Positions 21,800 to 34,150 are shown, counted from the first letter of the stretch. The stretch is 64,000 nucleotides of DNA from Silene latifolia (GCF_048544455.1 NC_133537.1:65168134-65232133), one strand, 5' to 3'. Notes: generated by a model not told the origin, from the sequence alone. Numbers and translations: made by a program.

Positions 21800-23634
21800 T
21801 GTAACAACCCGGATTTTTAATGACTTAATTAAGAGATAAAAGCGGAATAAAACTAAGTCATTGCTATAAAAATGAATCCAGATCGTTATGGATCACTTAC
21901 ACATGACTAAATAATTTAGTCGAGAGATTTAATTACAAATTTAAACAAACATTAAAAGTTCTTCTCAAAACCCAAAATGCCCTTGAAAGGTGTCTCCATC
22001 TAACTCGTCCTTGGTACCTGAAAAATATTTAAACAACAGTCGCGGAGCGACATCAACCTAACCATTCTCATATCATCATCTTAATCATTTAAAATCAGGC
22101 ATGCGGATGAAAATGGAATGCGTAAATAAGAATCATATAAAGCATACATCAAATAAGTTCTTTTATCACCACATTCTTGATATTCAAATGGTACAACAGT
22201 ATTACTCAAAGATATTAAGAATCCATTTTAGTAATACAACAACACTTATAGAAAGTGAATACGACGTTAGGAACATGTGAACACCACAAGTATCAATCAT
22301 CAAACATGTGACATCCTTATCTTGATCTCCCTTTATCATGCAATAACATCATTTATCATATAATAATTTCATCGATAAATCCAAACAGGCATCATCTGAG
22401 TAAAAACTGTAGTCATTTCTTTTAAAAACATTTATTTTCTTCACAAATAAGCACGGGACGTGACTACTAATGTCACACGCATACTCACGGCTTGCATCTC
22501 ACCTTAAGTACGAATGTCAAAATCAATCCCGCCAATCATGCCAATACTAGGAGGTTTACATCTCACCCCTAGTGCTTAGTAGGACCGGACAACTAAATGG
22601 ACTTGGTTTAACAACCGGAATCGTGGGGAAGAACAGACTGGTAATGGATGGTCTCAGAGGTCCCATTTAAGTGACATGTCCCATACACTTCGAGGCACCA
22701 AGACAATCACAACTGTCAAGGTCTGCACACGATCGCAACCGTGAAATAATAATTGCCAAGATATCTGAAATGTAGTAAAGCTGATCAAGATCTTGTAAAT
22801 ATATGCGCATATACCCACTCCACAACTTCTTGGAACACACAACTTCTCAGTGGCAGCTGGTCGACTACTATCCTAACGACAATCCCTCCACACGCAGCTT
22901 TAGGATGTGCTGTCCATACTTGTATAGCATAAGCTCTCTAAGCATTCTGCCGTCACGTCGATCCCTAAACCTTACCAAGGTAGCGCCCAACATGTAGCAC
23001 GAATGACTTACGCATATCTCATAGAGACAATGATACATCGCTATGCGGATCATTCCGCCATAACGATAATACACCGAGAATTGGCTCAGAGGTCCCATTC
23101 AAGGGGCATACCCAAGTGAACCGGAAGAGATACTATGGTTCAGAGGTCCCATTTAAGAGGCATAGACAGGATACTGTTTACTGACATACTAGTCTCAGCG
23201 ATCCCATTTAAGGGGCATGTCCCAGAGTGCCAGAAGCTTTCGAATAAGAACTTAATCACACATAAATTCATCTTGATTTATCTTTAGGATTTGGCAAATC
23301 CTAATTGAAATTTATTATTTCTAAATTATTTATTCGAGGAAAGGTATTTAGATTTTTACTATAACAAGCTTAAGTTTATTCTTCGTTTTTAAAGAGTTTA
23401 TTCAATCTTCTTTTTAATAAAATATGGGTACATAATAAACATTTAATATAAATCATTTGAGAGTACTAAGTCATTTCAAATATTTTTACCTTACAAAATA
23501 TAGACGTACTATTTTCATTAGATAAAAGACGTAAATCAAGTCAAACTTATTTATTAAATAACTTATCTTGCAAATTTGGAAAATGTTTAAATCATGTAAA
23601 ACAATTTGGGTTTAAAAATGTTATTGAATACTTT
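21800..23634 (-). repeat. LTR H1 (truncated)
   Basis: It matches H2 (43990 to about 45663) over about 1.8 kb. It ends TGTAACAACCCGG (read forward from 21800). Near 23630 the match stops abruptly and copia G gag sequence begins, a deletion junction. H1 keeps about 170 bases near 22540-22710 that H2 lacks. Confidence 0.8.
22651..23225. repeat. H LTR dispersed GGTCCCATTTAAGGGGCAT motif
   Basis: The motif TCAGAGGTCCCATTTAAG plus GGCAT occurs near 22651, 23083, 23139 and 23193, spaced 54-56 bp in the last three. H2 has three copies (about 45104, 45158, 45213). This is an LTR-internal repeat of unknown role. Confidence 0.75.
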
Positions 23635-23710
23635 AGTGAGTCATCATGTTTTTCCATAACCCATAATTCTTCCCATCAAAGACAGGACACTTGAGGTATT
23701 TGGAATCCAT
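23635..23710 (-). pseudogene. Element G gag N-terminus, truncated
   Basis: On the minus strand ATG at 23710 reads MDSKYLKCPVFDGKNYGLWK, the N-terminal F-D-G-x-N-Y-x-x-W pattern of Ty1-copia Gag, then stops at the junction with H1. It lies about 95 bases after the PBS, where copia gag normally begins. Confidence 0.7.
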
Positions 23711-23803
23711 TTATCACGTGATAGGCAGCGGAATATAAAACGATAAGATAAATAAGAAAACGATAGATCAGCCTCTTTGCGGTTAGGCAATCAAAAGCAC
23801 GAG

Positions 23804-23815
23804 GCTCTGATACCA
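23804..23815 (-). other. Element G primer-binding site (tRNA-iMet)
   Basis: Minus-strand TGGTATCAGAGC, 2 bases after the LTR end CTCTTCA. This is the standard Ty1-copia primer site. Confidence 0.88.
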
Positions 23816-23817
23816 AT

Positions 23818-24722
23818 TGAAGAGTCTATAGATCCAAAATACTCAACGGGGGGGGGGGGGTGAATTGAGGATTTAAAACTTTTAAAGCTTTTTCGATTGT
23901 ATGAGTATAATTGATTGTTTAAAGTTTATTGATTAAACTTTAACTAATTAACTAATGAACAAGTAAGAACGAAGTAAACAAACAAACGAAAGAGAAGGAG
24001 ACACACGGTTTTTTGAAGTGGTTCAGTTTTACAAATCGAAACCTACGTCCACTATTCTCGATTAATAAATTTAGTACCTTTCTACGGATTACAAATTTAC
24101 TAACCTAACTCGTACAACTAACTCTAGCTGTAACTCAATGAGTACCGTTAAATACTCGAGTGACTAACTAACGCTAATAAGAAAGCACTAATGATTCTTG
24201 CAAAGGTTCACGTTAATGAACAAGTAAGAAATCTATTGAGCACTATTATCTTATAATGATAACTATCAAAGGAATATACAAGTTTAAAACACACGACCTT
24301 TTGAAAATAGCAAATCGGTTTTCTTGCTTGAAACACACGGTTTTGCTTTGAAATATTAAATCAATTTTATGCTTAAGGTCTCTAATTTTAAATGTTGCAA
24401 AAGCAAACTATTTATAGAAAAGGAGAGAGAGCAAGGCTAGTTGGTTTTCACGAAACCATAATAGCCGAAATAAGAGATATGTAAACAAATCATATCTTTT
24501 ATTATTTCTTTCTTTAAAGCCTTAAAGATAATAAAGAATATTCCAAAAGATAGAATATAATTATTCTATTATTATCTTTTCCATAAATTCTAAGATATGA
24601 TAAGATTTTCCATAACAAGAATATCTTTATCATAAATAATAATATCAAGTAAGATATAAAAGATATGTAAAGATATTCCTAAGGAATAAAATCTTTACAA
24701 AATATACCTTAGGTCACACGAG
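23818..24722 (-). repeat. Element G 5' LTR, 3' portion
   Basis: The PBS-proximal part of the LTR, with a 13-G run at 23848-23860 and CACGAG (24717-24722), one copy of L's target duplication. It continues at 28265. Confidence 0.78.
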
Positions 24723-26475
24723 TGGTCGGACTCACTTGGAGCTTAATTTTCGGTTACTTGTCGTTAGGAGCACCTAGACCAAAACAATATTTATAACTTC
24801 ACAAACAACTCTACTATTAGTAAAGAGGCAAGTAAAGGCCGGAACCCAAGGGACGAGTATTGATGTAGGATTTTCGATTGCAAGTAGCGATGTCTAGGGG
24901 TGTCACGATTTGGGTTGAGATAAGAAGACCACTAAACTAAATAGCAATAAAAGCAAACAAGCAAGATGATTAAAATGAGATGTAAACAATTGATTAAAAG
25001 CACTAGGGTGTCATGGGGTCATAGGGGATTCATGGGAATTGATCATACAAACATATTCTCAAATTATAAGCAAGCAATTATTGTTGTGATGGATCGAGTT
25101 GGTTTATATCTTACGATCCTAGGAAGGTTTGGGTCCCGGCGCCGAATCGATTAGATTGTACAACACCTACAAGTCGACTTAATCCTCCCTACTCAACTAT
25201 ATGCATGGTCTAATGAGACTCGAGTTGGTTTATGTCTTACAAGTCTCATTGAAAAGGTAAGTGATGGGTAAAATACAAGGATTCATAGGCTCGCATTTCA
25301 TCAAACATAACATGTGCATAATTTGAGATCACAACAAGCAAGCAAATAAGTTATGAAAACATATTAATTTAAGCATGAATCATCCCCCATGTTGGTTTCC
25401 TCTAATTACCCATTCACCCTAGTTAAGGAAACTACTCACTCATTATCAAGTTTAACATGTTAACAAGGTTGTCAATCACATTAACAAAGCAAAATATGAT
25501 GAACAAGTAAGAAAGATTAACAATAATTAAAAAGGGATTAAGAGAATTATACCTACTAATGATTCCAAAATAAAGCTAAGAATAATATAAGTACTTGATG
25601 AATGATTGGAAGGTTGTCAATCTCCCAATAATAACCCAAATAATCTTCAATTACCCAAAATAAAAGATGAACAAAAGGGAAATTAAGGAAATGAGATTTG
25701 TATTAAGACTTAGAAGTTGATTACTAGATTAAGAAGAGATTAGAATGATATAAACTACACTAAAGATTGATAAGAAGAACATGCTTATCTAATTAGACTA
25801 ATGGGGTATTTATAGTGGGGATTAGGTACACAAATTAGGGTTTACTAAGGGCTTAAATGACGATTAAGTCCTTGAGGAATCGCTCCTCTCAGAAAAGATG
25901 CGAGTCTCCTTTTTGCCGGTCTTTCATAAATATGCCCATCTTTCATGGGGGGAAGAAGAGGACGTATGGGCCTGTAAGAGAATCCGAGCGTCCAAGGTGT
26001 CGGAACGGGCGGATTTCGTGGTGGCTGGACGGGCGGATTAATAGCTGGACGAGCGGATTGTGGCATGGTTGGACGGGCGTCCCTTTGGCAAAAACGCTCG
26101 GATTCCTGAAGTGTTGGACGGGTGTCTTGCCTGGTTGGACGGGCGGATTGTGTTCCAGCCTTCTTTTCTTCCTCTCTTCTTCCAATAATCCTCCGGGATT
26201 TAGTCGGGGATGCAAGGATTTCTTCATCATTGCCCATCTACTATAATATGCACAAAGGCCTTCTAGTCTTGTCTTCTCTTTGATGCTTGGTCATTAGATT
26301 CGATCAATTTAGCTCTATTTTGCCATGAAAATGCAAGATTTGCATTCCTCTCCTACCAAGGAAACAAAACCTCAAAGAATATGCAAAACAAATGACTAAA
26401 GATAGTAAATGACCCAAATATGTGCTAAAAAGCATAGGAACGAGGCTAATTCGGGGACTAAATATGCTCAAATAA
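24723..26475 (-). repeat. Element L 3' LTR (first about 11 bases missing)
   Basis: It is close to the other L LTR but lacks the leading GGATGTGACCA. TATA box TATAAATA (minus strand, about 25804-25816). CG words (GACGGGCGGATT / AATCCGAGCGTCC) measured at GCG lie at 25988, 26009, 26033, 26053, 26077, 26098, 26122 and 26143: steps 21, 24, 20, 24, 21, 24, 21. Confidence 0.88.
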
Positions 26476-26487
26476 CGGCGCCATTTT

Positions 26488-28264
26488 TGGTCGGACTCAC
26501 TTGGAGCTTGATTTTCGGTTACTTTTAGTTAGGATCACCTAGACCAAAACAATATTTATAACTTCACAAACAACTCTACTATTAGTAAAGAGGCAAGTAA
26601 AGGTCGGATCCCAAGGGACGGGTATTGATGTAGGATTTTCGAATGCAAGTAGCGGTGTCTAGGGGTGTGACGATTTGGGTTGAGATAAGAAGATCACTAA
26701 ACTAAATAGAAATAAAAGCAAATAAGCAAGATGATTAAAATGAGATGTAAACAATTGATTAAAAGCACTAGGGGGGTCATGGGGTCATAGGGGATTCATG
26801 GGAATTGATCATACAAACATATTCTCAAATTATAAGCAAGCAATTATTATTGTGATGGATCGAGTTGGTTTATATCTTACGATCCTAGGAAGGTTTGGGT
26901 TCCGGAGCCGAATCAATTAGATTGTACAACACCTACAAGTCGACTTAATCCTCCTTACTCAACTATATGCATGGTCTAATGACACTCGAGTTGGTTTATG
27001 TCTTACAAGTCTCATTGAAAAGGTAAGTGATGGGTAAAAAATGCAAGGTTTCATAGGCTCGCATTTCATCAAACATAACATGTGCATAATTTGAGATCAC
27101 AACAAGCAAGCAAATAAGTTATGAAAACATATTAATTTAAGCATGAATCATCCCCCATGTTGGTTTCCCCTAATTACCCATTAACCCTAGTTAAGGAAAC
27201 TACTCACTCATTATCAAGTTTAACATGTTAACAAGGTTGTCAATCACATTAACAAATCAAAACATGATGAACAAGTAAGAAAGATTAACAATAATTAAAA
27301 AGGGATTAAGAGAATTATACCTACTAATGATTCCAAAATAAAGCTAAGAATAATAGAAGTACTTGATGAATGATTGGAAGGTTGTCAATCTCCCAATAAT
27401 AACCCAAATAATCTTCAATTACCCAAAATAAAAGATGAACAAAAGGGAAATTAAGGAAATGAGATTTGTGTTAAGACTTGATTAGAAGTTGATTACAAGA
27501 TTAAGAAGCGATTAGAATGATATAAACTACGCTAAATATTGATAAGAAGAACATACTTATCTAATTAGACTAATGGGGTATTTACAGTGGGGACTAGGTA
27601 CACAAATTAGGGTTTACAAAGGGCTTAAATGACGATTAAGTCCTTGAGGAATCGCTCCTCTCAGAAAAGATGCGAGTCTCCTTTTTGCCTGTCTTTCATA
27701 AATATGCGCATCTTTCATGGAGGGAAGAAGAGGACGTATGGGCCTGTAAGAGAATCCGAGCGTCCAAGGTGTCGGGACGGGCGGATTTCGTGGTGGCTGG
27801 ACGGACGGATTGATAGCTGGACGAGCGGATTGTGGCATGGTTGGACGGGCGTCCCTTTGGCAAAGACGCTCGGATTCCTGAAGTGTTGGACGGGCGTCTT
27901 GCCTGGTAGGACGGGCGGATTGTGTCCCAGCCTTCTTTTCTTCTTTTCTTCCTCTCTTCTTCCAATAATCCTCCGGGATTTAGTCGGGGATGCAAGGATT
28001 TCTTCATCATTTCCCATCTACTATAATATGTACAAAGGCCTTCTAGTCTTGTCTTCTCTTTGATGCTTGGTCATTAAATTCGATCAATTTAGCCCTATTT
28101 TGCCATGAAAAGCAAGGTTTGCACTCCTCTCCTACCAAGGAAACAAAACCGCAAAGAATATGCAAATCAAAGGACTAAAGATAGTAAATGACCCAAATAT
28201 GTGCTAAAAAGCATAGGAACGAGGCTAATTCGGGGACTAAATATGCTCAAATAATGGTCACATC
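26488..28264 (-). repeat. Element L 5' LTR
   Basis: Full-length on the minus strand from GGATGTGACC (28264) to CCGACCA (26488). It carries the same CG-word array (about 27754-27920). Its TATA site is changed (TGTAAATA near 27573-27590), unlike the other copy. Confidence 0.88.
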
Positions 28265-28971
28265 CACGAGATATCACGGCTCCATATGCCCCGTGACTCG
28301 TGTAAACCCTAGCTTAATATTAGGTTAGAATTTAGGTTTTAGGAGTAGCTATATCAAAACCCTAATTAGTAATATGGCCCAACTCATAAGTTGACCCAAA
28401 ACGATTACTAACTAACGTTTAACATATAACCGAACTCCGCCCTAAATCGAGCTTTATTTAATAAATACTTTTACTAAAACATTTAAAATAAACAAAAACG
28501 TTTTTCAAAAACAATTTTGAAACAATTCAAGTCACGTAATAAAAACTCAGCATCTCAGTGTTATAGTAGAAGAGCTATAACATTGAGCTCTTTTACGAGT
28601 AATGTTATAGCTGCAAAGCTATAACTTTACGAATACAAGAAATTCACTCTTAGTTATCATTACGAGATAATCACCTATACTATTCTAATCTTCATAGGAG
28701 ATTTTCGAGCATATGCTACTTCATCATCCAAGCTTGGGTAGTCTTTAGACGGACTTCGTCTTCTTATAATACTTGAATGATTCTTATAAAATCTTGATCT
28801 TGAATTGAGGCTTGATCACGATATACTTCCATCACAAATCTTCTTTATTGCTCGTAATAAATAAGTTTAATCTAAAAGACTTAAACAAACGATTACGTGC
28901 AACGAGTATATAAAATATAAAGCACACTTGACATCATCAAAACATAAACATATATTCTATATGGTTCAACA
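28265..28971 (-). repeat. Element G 5' LTR, 5' portion
   Basis: Continuation of the G LTR beyond L, starting (minus strand) TGTTGAACCATATAG at 28971. It contains a perfect 9-bp stem GTTATAGCT-GCAA-AGCTATAAC (28604-28625) within a larger set of GTTATAG/CTATAAC repeats from 28560. Confidence 0.72.
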
Positions 28972-28976
28972 GCAAT

Positions 28977-30038
28977 CAAGATGATACTTGGTACCAAATC
29001 CATGGCACGAATATAATTCAGATCATAGATGATGAGCCTGAACTGTTGCAACTGACTGATGATGATGTACAATCTGAACTTGATTACTAGCAGAAAGCAG
29101 TGGTGGGATTTGTTGTTGGGGCCAACCCTCGTTGGCAGATCTTGGAAGGCTTCCTGAAAAGAATATGGAATAAGTATGTCATTGATAAAATCTCATTCCT
29201 TCCAAATGGAGTCTTTCTGGCCAGGTTTCAAACTAAAGAAATGAAACAATCTGTGCTTGGGAGTGGGTACTTCTTATTTGATAATAAGCCTCTAATTTTA
29301 AAACCTTGGCAGCCAGATCTAGAGATTACCAAGGAGAATATTAAAGCAGTACAAGCATGGATCAGAATGCAGAAATTACCGCTCAAATTTTGGGGTAAAA
29401 GTTTACCTAAACTAGCAAATCTGGTAGGCCATTATGTTAAAAGTGATACATCTACTGAATTGAAAACCAGACTAGGTTTTGCTAGAGTCATGGTTAAACT
29501 AAAAATAGGCCAAACTTTCCCTAAAAGCATAAAATTCTTAGATGAAAAGAAGGAAGGAGTGTTTATTAATATTGAATATGAGTGGAAACCTAGTTTGTGC
29601 ACTAAATGCAAGCAACTTGGACATGAGAAGGACCAATGCAGGAAAGGTAAGCAAGTATCAAAGCCTTCCATACCTCAGAAGGTGTGGCGCCCAATCAAGA
29701 AACCTGCTGCTCCTATTGCTCAGTCTGCTCCTAGTGTGTCTACTGTCACAATAACAGAGAATGCAGTAGGCATGAATCCTGCTGCTCAGCCTGCTCCTAA
29801 TGGGTCTCCTGTCATAATAAATAGAGAGACTGAAGTGGATACAATAAAGACTCCAAATACTAGGATCCTTGTAAGTACTAGTGGGACTCTCTCCCCTGTC
29901 ACGCAACCCAGACAAGGGAGTGATCCGATTAACAGGAAGATATCATCTACCCCTCATTGCATGGGAGATTTGAAGAAAAATTGCTCTCCTAAAATAGGCA
30001 GTGGAGTTAATGGTAGTGACCCCCCCAATATTACTTAA
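28977..30038 (+). pseudogene. LINE ORF1 (DUF4283 and CCHC zinc knuckle)
   Basis: The frame runs from near 28977 to TAA 30036-30038, with one TAG at 29088-29090 where relatives have Trp (DY-stop-QK). It has a DUF4283-type RNA-binding core (GANPRWQILEGFLKRIWNK, LFDNKPLILKPWQPD, AWIRMQKLPLKFW) and a CCHC knuckle CTKCKQLGHEKDQC, then a Pro/Ala/Thr-rich tail. It is the ribonucleoprotein of plant L1 LINEs. The N-terminus is missing. Confidence 0.85.
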
Positions 30039-30250
30039 TGAATTTTGGGTTTTGGAATGTGAGGGGGATGAATAAAGAGGTGAAGCAAAGGTTTGTGAAT
30101 AATTTTCTTCATGCTAATAATATTGAACTGTTTGGCTTGCTAGAAACCAAAGTCAAGTCCAAAAATTTCCATAGTATTGTTAATAATATTTTTTCTGATT
30201 GGAGTGTCTCCACTAATAATGCTCATCATAAGGGAGGGAGAGTATGGGTG
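30038..30250 (+). pseudogene. LINE ORF2 endonuclease, N-terminal fragment
   Basis: ATG at 30038 overlaps the ORF1 stop (TAATG). The start reads MNFGFWNVRGMNKEVKQ and then LFGLLETKVK: the Asn of WNVRG and the Glu of LLETK are catalytic residues of APE-type LINE endonucleases. The frame is lost at about 30250, where sequence jumps to the RT C-terminus. Confidence 0.8.
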
Positions 30251-30264
30251 AGATATGGAAGCCT

Positions 30265-31527
30265 CATATGTTTGATATACAGTTTTTACAATATGATTCC
30301 AAAACATCAGGCCTAAATATGAGTAAATGCAAATCAAATGCATATTTCAATGGGGTCAAAGACAGCTTGAAACAGGAAATTCTTTTGATTTTAGGTATGG
30401 TGGAAGGTTCTCTGCCTTTTAAATACCTTGGAGTCCCAATCAAAACCCCAAGGCTGACTGCTAAAGATTGCAAACCTCTAATTGATAAAATTGTTCAGAG
30501 AATAAGGAATTTGGGGGCCAGGAAACTTTCTTATGCAGGGAGATTGACTTTGATTCAATCAGTCCTAATGACTCTACACAATTACTAGGCTAGTATTTTT
30601 ATACTACCCACTGGAGTGATCACTAGAATTGAGGCAATTTGTAGACATTTCCTTTGGGATGGAGGGGTTGACTACCTAAGATCTCCTCTTGTCTCTTGGG
30701 AGAAGATCTGCAAACCTAAGAAGGAAGGGGGTCTTGGTCTGAAAAGTGCCACTCATTGGAACAAAGCTGCAGTTGGGAAGCTAGTTTAGTGGCTGGCCTC
30801 AAAATCAGACCACCTATGGGTCAAATGGGTCAATAATGTATACATAAAAGGGAAGCAGTGGCTAGATTACTCTCCAACCAGCAACTCTAGTTGGTCTTGG
30901 AGAAAAATCTGCCAAATTAAAGCTTTGTTTCAAGAGTCCTACCAGCAGAATATGTGGACATCGGATAAGGGGCACGAATACACTATAGCCAAAGGCTATG
31001 ATATGCTCAGGAACAAAGGGGAATGGATACAGTGGCAGGGACTGGTATGGGACAAGTTCACTATTCCTAAGCATAGTTTCTTAACATGGATTTATTTTCA
31101 TAAAGGTTTAAACACCAATGAAAAATTGCACAAATTGGGGATTAGTGATGTCGATACATGTGGTATATGCGGAACTGGATCTCAGAGTTTTACTCATTTG
31201 TTCTTTGATTGTGAGTATAGCTCTAGGGTCATCTCCCTCCTTGGATCTCGTATTGGGGAGATTTTTCCTCACCATGGCACAATTGAATGGCGAAAGAAGT
31301 TGACTGGTTCTGGAACGAGGAAGAGGATAATCAATGCACTCTATAATGCTTGTATTTACTACATCTGGAGACAATGCAACTTGTGTAAGCATGAATTGAC
31401 ACTTCTCCATCCCAACAAACTGGTAACTTTGCTCATTAAAGAGGTAACCCAAAGAATCATGAGTGTGCCTAACCAAATGGGGGCACGGGATAGAGATTTG
31501 CTTGATCGGATGCGCAATTGTTATTGA
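30265..31527 (+). pseudogene. LINE ORF2 reverse transcriptase C-terminus and zf-RVT
   Basis: One frame with TAG at about 30586 and 30787, both at expected Trp positions. It begins in the RT thumb (SGLNMSKCKSNAYFNGV, LPFKYLGVPIKTP) and continues through LSYAGRLTLIQSVL, FLWDGG and the zinc-binding zf-RVT domain (HSFLTWIYFHKGLNT, CGICGTGSQSFTHLFFDC). The palm with the catalytic FADD is deleted. It ends at TGA 31525-31527. Confidence 0.85.
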
Positions 31528-31803
31528 TGATGTTATGGAAAGAGATGAAGGAATTTGGGGGTGATTTTGGGGAAGATGGCGAGTGACAACATTGAAGATG
31601 CAGTACCTGCTTATGTTCATTTGGTTTTGTTGTCGTTTGATTTTAGTCGGGCCAGATTGAATTAGGCCTTGTTTGTTTTTGAGTTTTGTTTTTCTTCGGG
31701 TCGAGTATCTTGGGTTGGGTCTCTTGGACCACTAGGCTACTTGATGTATGGTGACCTTTTTTTTCATTAATATACTTACATTTTAACGAAAAAAAAAGAA
31801 ATA
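31528..31803 (+). other. LINE 3' UTR and tail
   Basis: Non-coding, T/G-rich, with TTTTTTTTCATTAATATACTTACA, and ends in nine A's and an A-rich stretch. A target duplication cannot be assigned because the 5' side is lost. Confidence 0.7.
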
Positions 31804-32507
31804 AAAACCATACTTGTGCGTTATTGATATAACACACCATAAGGAGGCCTACACTCACCTAAGCGAGACCGAAAATGGATGAACCGGTCCAAGGAGGCTC
31901 TACCTTACCATCTTGTGGCTTGCCAAAAGTCAAGATCATGCCTATTTGGTTCAAATTTCATCTTCCACCAACTATGTCAAGACATCCCCAAGTATGTAAA
32001 ACCCGTCAAAAGCGCGCCTCATTAGCTTTAAAAAGCTTCAAAATGGGAAATGCAAAGAGGAAAGACATTATGCAAAAGACAAAAGGGTGGATACAACAAA
32101 TTTTTCAATTTTTCATTTTTTTTCATTTTTTTGGATTTTTAAATATATGAAAGCAATTAAATAACAAGACACACTAAATCCCTCCCCCAAGCTAGAACAA
32201 CACATTGTCCTCAATGTGTAAAACAAAGAAGAACACCCAACAAGGGGAGATGAGATGACACAAGCAGAAAATAAAGAAGGGAAAGAAAGCATACTAAAGT
32301 GTAGAAGCCTCCCCCAAGCTAGCTTGAAAACAGGGTAGTCCAATTCATGTACCAAAGTACCTGCAAAAGACAAGCTACTACAATACCAAAGTAAGCTAAA
32401 ATGTCTTGTTGTCCTAACTATTACATCAAAACCAAATGGAAATTGCAATTGTCCAAAAAAAACTGTAAATTGTATTAAAAAGCATAAATAAAACAAATTT
32501 TACAAAA
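31804..32507 (-). other. Element F 3' non-coding region
   Basis: No coding frame. On the minus strand it contains CACATTGAGGACAATGTG (near 32200), matching the GAGGACAATG block after ORF3 in A and B, and a GGCAAGCCACAAGATGG block resembling A near 6724. There is no ORF3. Confidence 0.6.
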
Positions 32508-32630
32508 TCAATATCCATCGTCCCTTAAAAAGCATGTCAACGTCCTTATAAGTTGACCATATTCCTGCGCATGAGCAATACACAAGTATATGTAAGCAAT
32601 TGATAAGATATAAGCATGAAAGATCAAAGG

Positions 32631-34150
32631 TGATGCGTGTCTAAAATACGATGTTTCACACTCTTTTCTACACGCATTTCAGAGCTCAGATGTGCAATAT
32701 ATGACTATATTTCCCTATTTTCTTCTACTTTCGTGTTTTTGTACTTTTGCAGAAATGTGAAGAATTCAACGGGAAATCAAGCCAAATCCGTCCCCGAGTG
32801 ACCTGCATTGCAAATGACATAAAGGAATTGCTTAAGGAACGAGCTTGGTGCGCAATCCAAGGCCCAAAAGACAAGTCCACGAGTTAAAAGAAGTCAAGTA
32901 GCAGCTCGGCCTAATGATCGATCGACCAGCCTTGTCGGTCGATCGACCAATGCTCGGGTTCGAAGCTACTTTTGTTTCTTTGAGGGGCGGTCGATCGACC
33001 AGCCTTTTCAGTCGATCGACCGGATTTCTATTTCAGACGAGAATTAGATGACCGTGAATCTTGAAGCCCGTGAAGTCTAGGTTTAGGAAATAAGTTGTTG
33101 CGTTGATTGCTATATAACGTAACAGAGAACATCAAGTTTGATATGAAGTTTTTATCTAAGTTTTACATCACAATACAGTACTTTAAGTTTTAGTTTATTT
33201 CCGAGTAACTAGGGTTTGGGATATCGATTTTAGCATTGGAATTCTGCCTTTGTTCTTAATCTTTCCTCTGAATTCTCGGTATTGATTCTGCCCTAATCTT
33301 AGTTTATTGCTTCGCTTTCATTATTAGTATAGAATTGATAGTTAGTGCCCCAAAGCCAATTATCATATTTTCGTTGTTGTTATTTACATTAAGCATGAAT
33401 ACAGTAATCGTTGTTAGTTTATTTGTTGTTTTTACCTTCACCATGAGTAGCTAAATCTTTAGTGCTAGGATGTAGGCGAATTATGGCATAGGCGGCATTA
33501 AATTAGGGAGATCTGTCTCGCGTGTTGGTCGATCGACTGACATTGCCAGTCGATCGACTGACCTCGTAGGGTTTTACTCGTTTTAATTGAATTTAATCTT
33601 GTATTTGACGAGTTGAATGCATGCGACCAGTTAGATACCTATTTCGTGACTGACCCATTAGATCGAAAGATAGGGAAAGTTATTTGACCATCAATTAAAT
33701 CGACTAGACTGTGCTAAGATCGAAAGATAGGTATAGTTTAGACCATTAGTCGCTTTTCAGGACGAAAGTTAGAATTAGTAACATTAGGGACCTATAGCGA
33801 GATCGAGAGATGCTATTTGTTAAAGAGCGGACCGAGAGGACCTCTTTGTTTCCCGCCTTACCTAAGTTTGATTCAGATCGACTTAGTTTCTTTGCCGAAG
33901 CTATAATGACCCGACCATCCTAGTGCCTTTCTTTTATCTGTTAAATTCGTATTTTTAGTTTATTATCTTTGTTTGCTTTTAGTCTTAGACCAATTCAAAC
34001 CAACCCCCATAATTGTTATCTTTGACTGATCATAAAACAACTAGAATTTACAACTGCCTCCTTGTGGTTCGACCCTGTTACCACTAGCCTAGGTTAGTCT
34101 TAATAGGAAATTATAAATTTTATCTTTGGTACTCACAACGACGGGTATCA
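32631..34150 (+). repeat. Element E 5' LTR
   Basis: TGATGCGTGTC to GGGTATCA. It holds TCGATCGA word pairs at 32918/32939, 32991/33012 (upstream of TATATAA at 33111-33117) and 33529/33550 (downstream). Every pair is 21 bp apart. Confidence 0.93.

Larger units (their letters stand above)
24723..28264 (-). mobile_element. Element L: head-to-tail LTR pair with only a PBS remnant between
   Basis: Two about 1.75-kb A-family LTRs lie in tandem on the minus strand, flanked by CACGAG (24717-24722 and 28265-28270). The junction (26476-26487) reads, on the minus strand, LTR end CCGACCA, AAAAA, TGGCGCCG, then the second LTR starting about 11 bases in (TTATTTGAGC). The whole internal region, from inside the PBS to inside the second LTR, is missing. 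Confidence 0.88.
23635..28971 (-). mobile_element. Element G: truncated Ty1-copia element
   Basis: Minus strand: 5' LTR from 28971 (TGTTGAACCAT) to 23818, interrupted by L; PBS; then 70 bases of gag, cut off at about 23635. The pol genes and 3' LTR are missing. The LTR is about 1.6 kb without L and contains TTTTGATGATGTCAAG, seen in SIRE/Maximus-type LTRs (from memory). Confidence 0.75.
28972..31803 (+). mobile_element. L1-type LINE, 5' cut and internally deleted
   Basis: Plus-strand non-LTR element: ORF1 (Gag-like), start of ORF2 (endonuclease), an internal deletion, RT C-terminus plus zinc-binding domain, a short 3' UTR and a short A-tail (31789-31797, then GAAATAAAAA). The 5' side is cut by the G LTR. 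The 3' side abuts F internal sequence. Confidence 0.85.

Noticed and set aside
25845..28063. Open frames of 75-145 codons on both strands, Arg/Pro-rich
   Set aside because: They overlie the CG-word arrays of the L LTRs. The composition comes from the GC words, and both strands are equally open.
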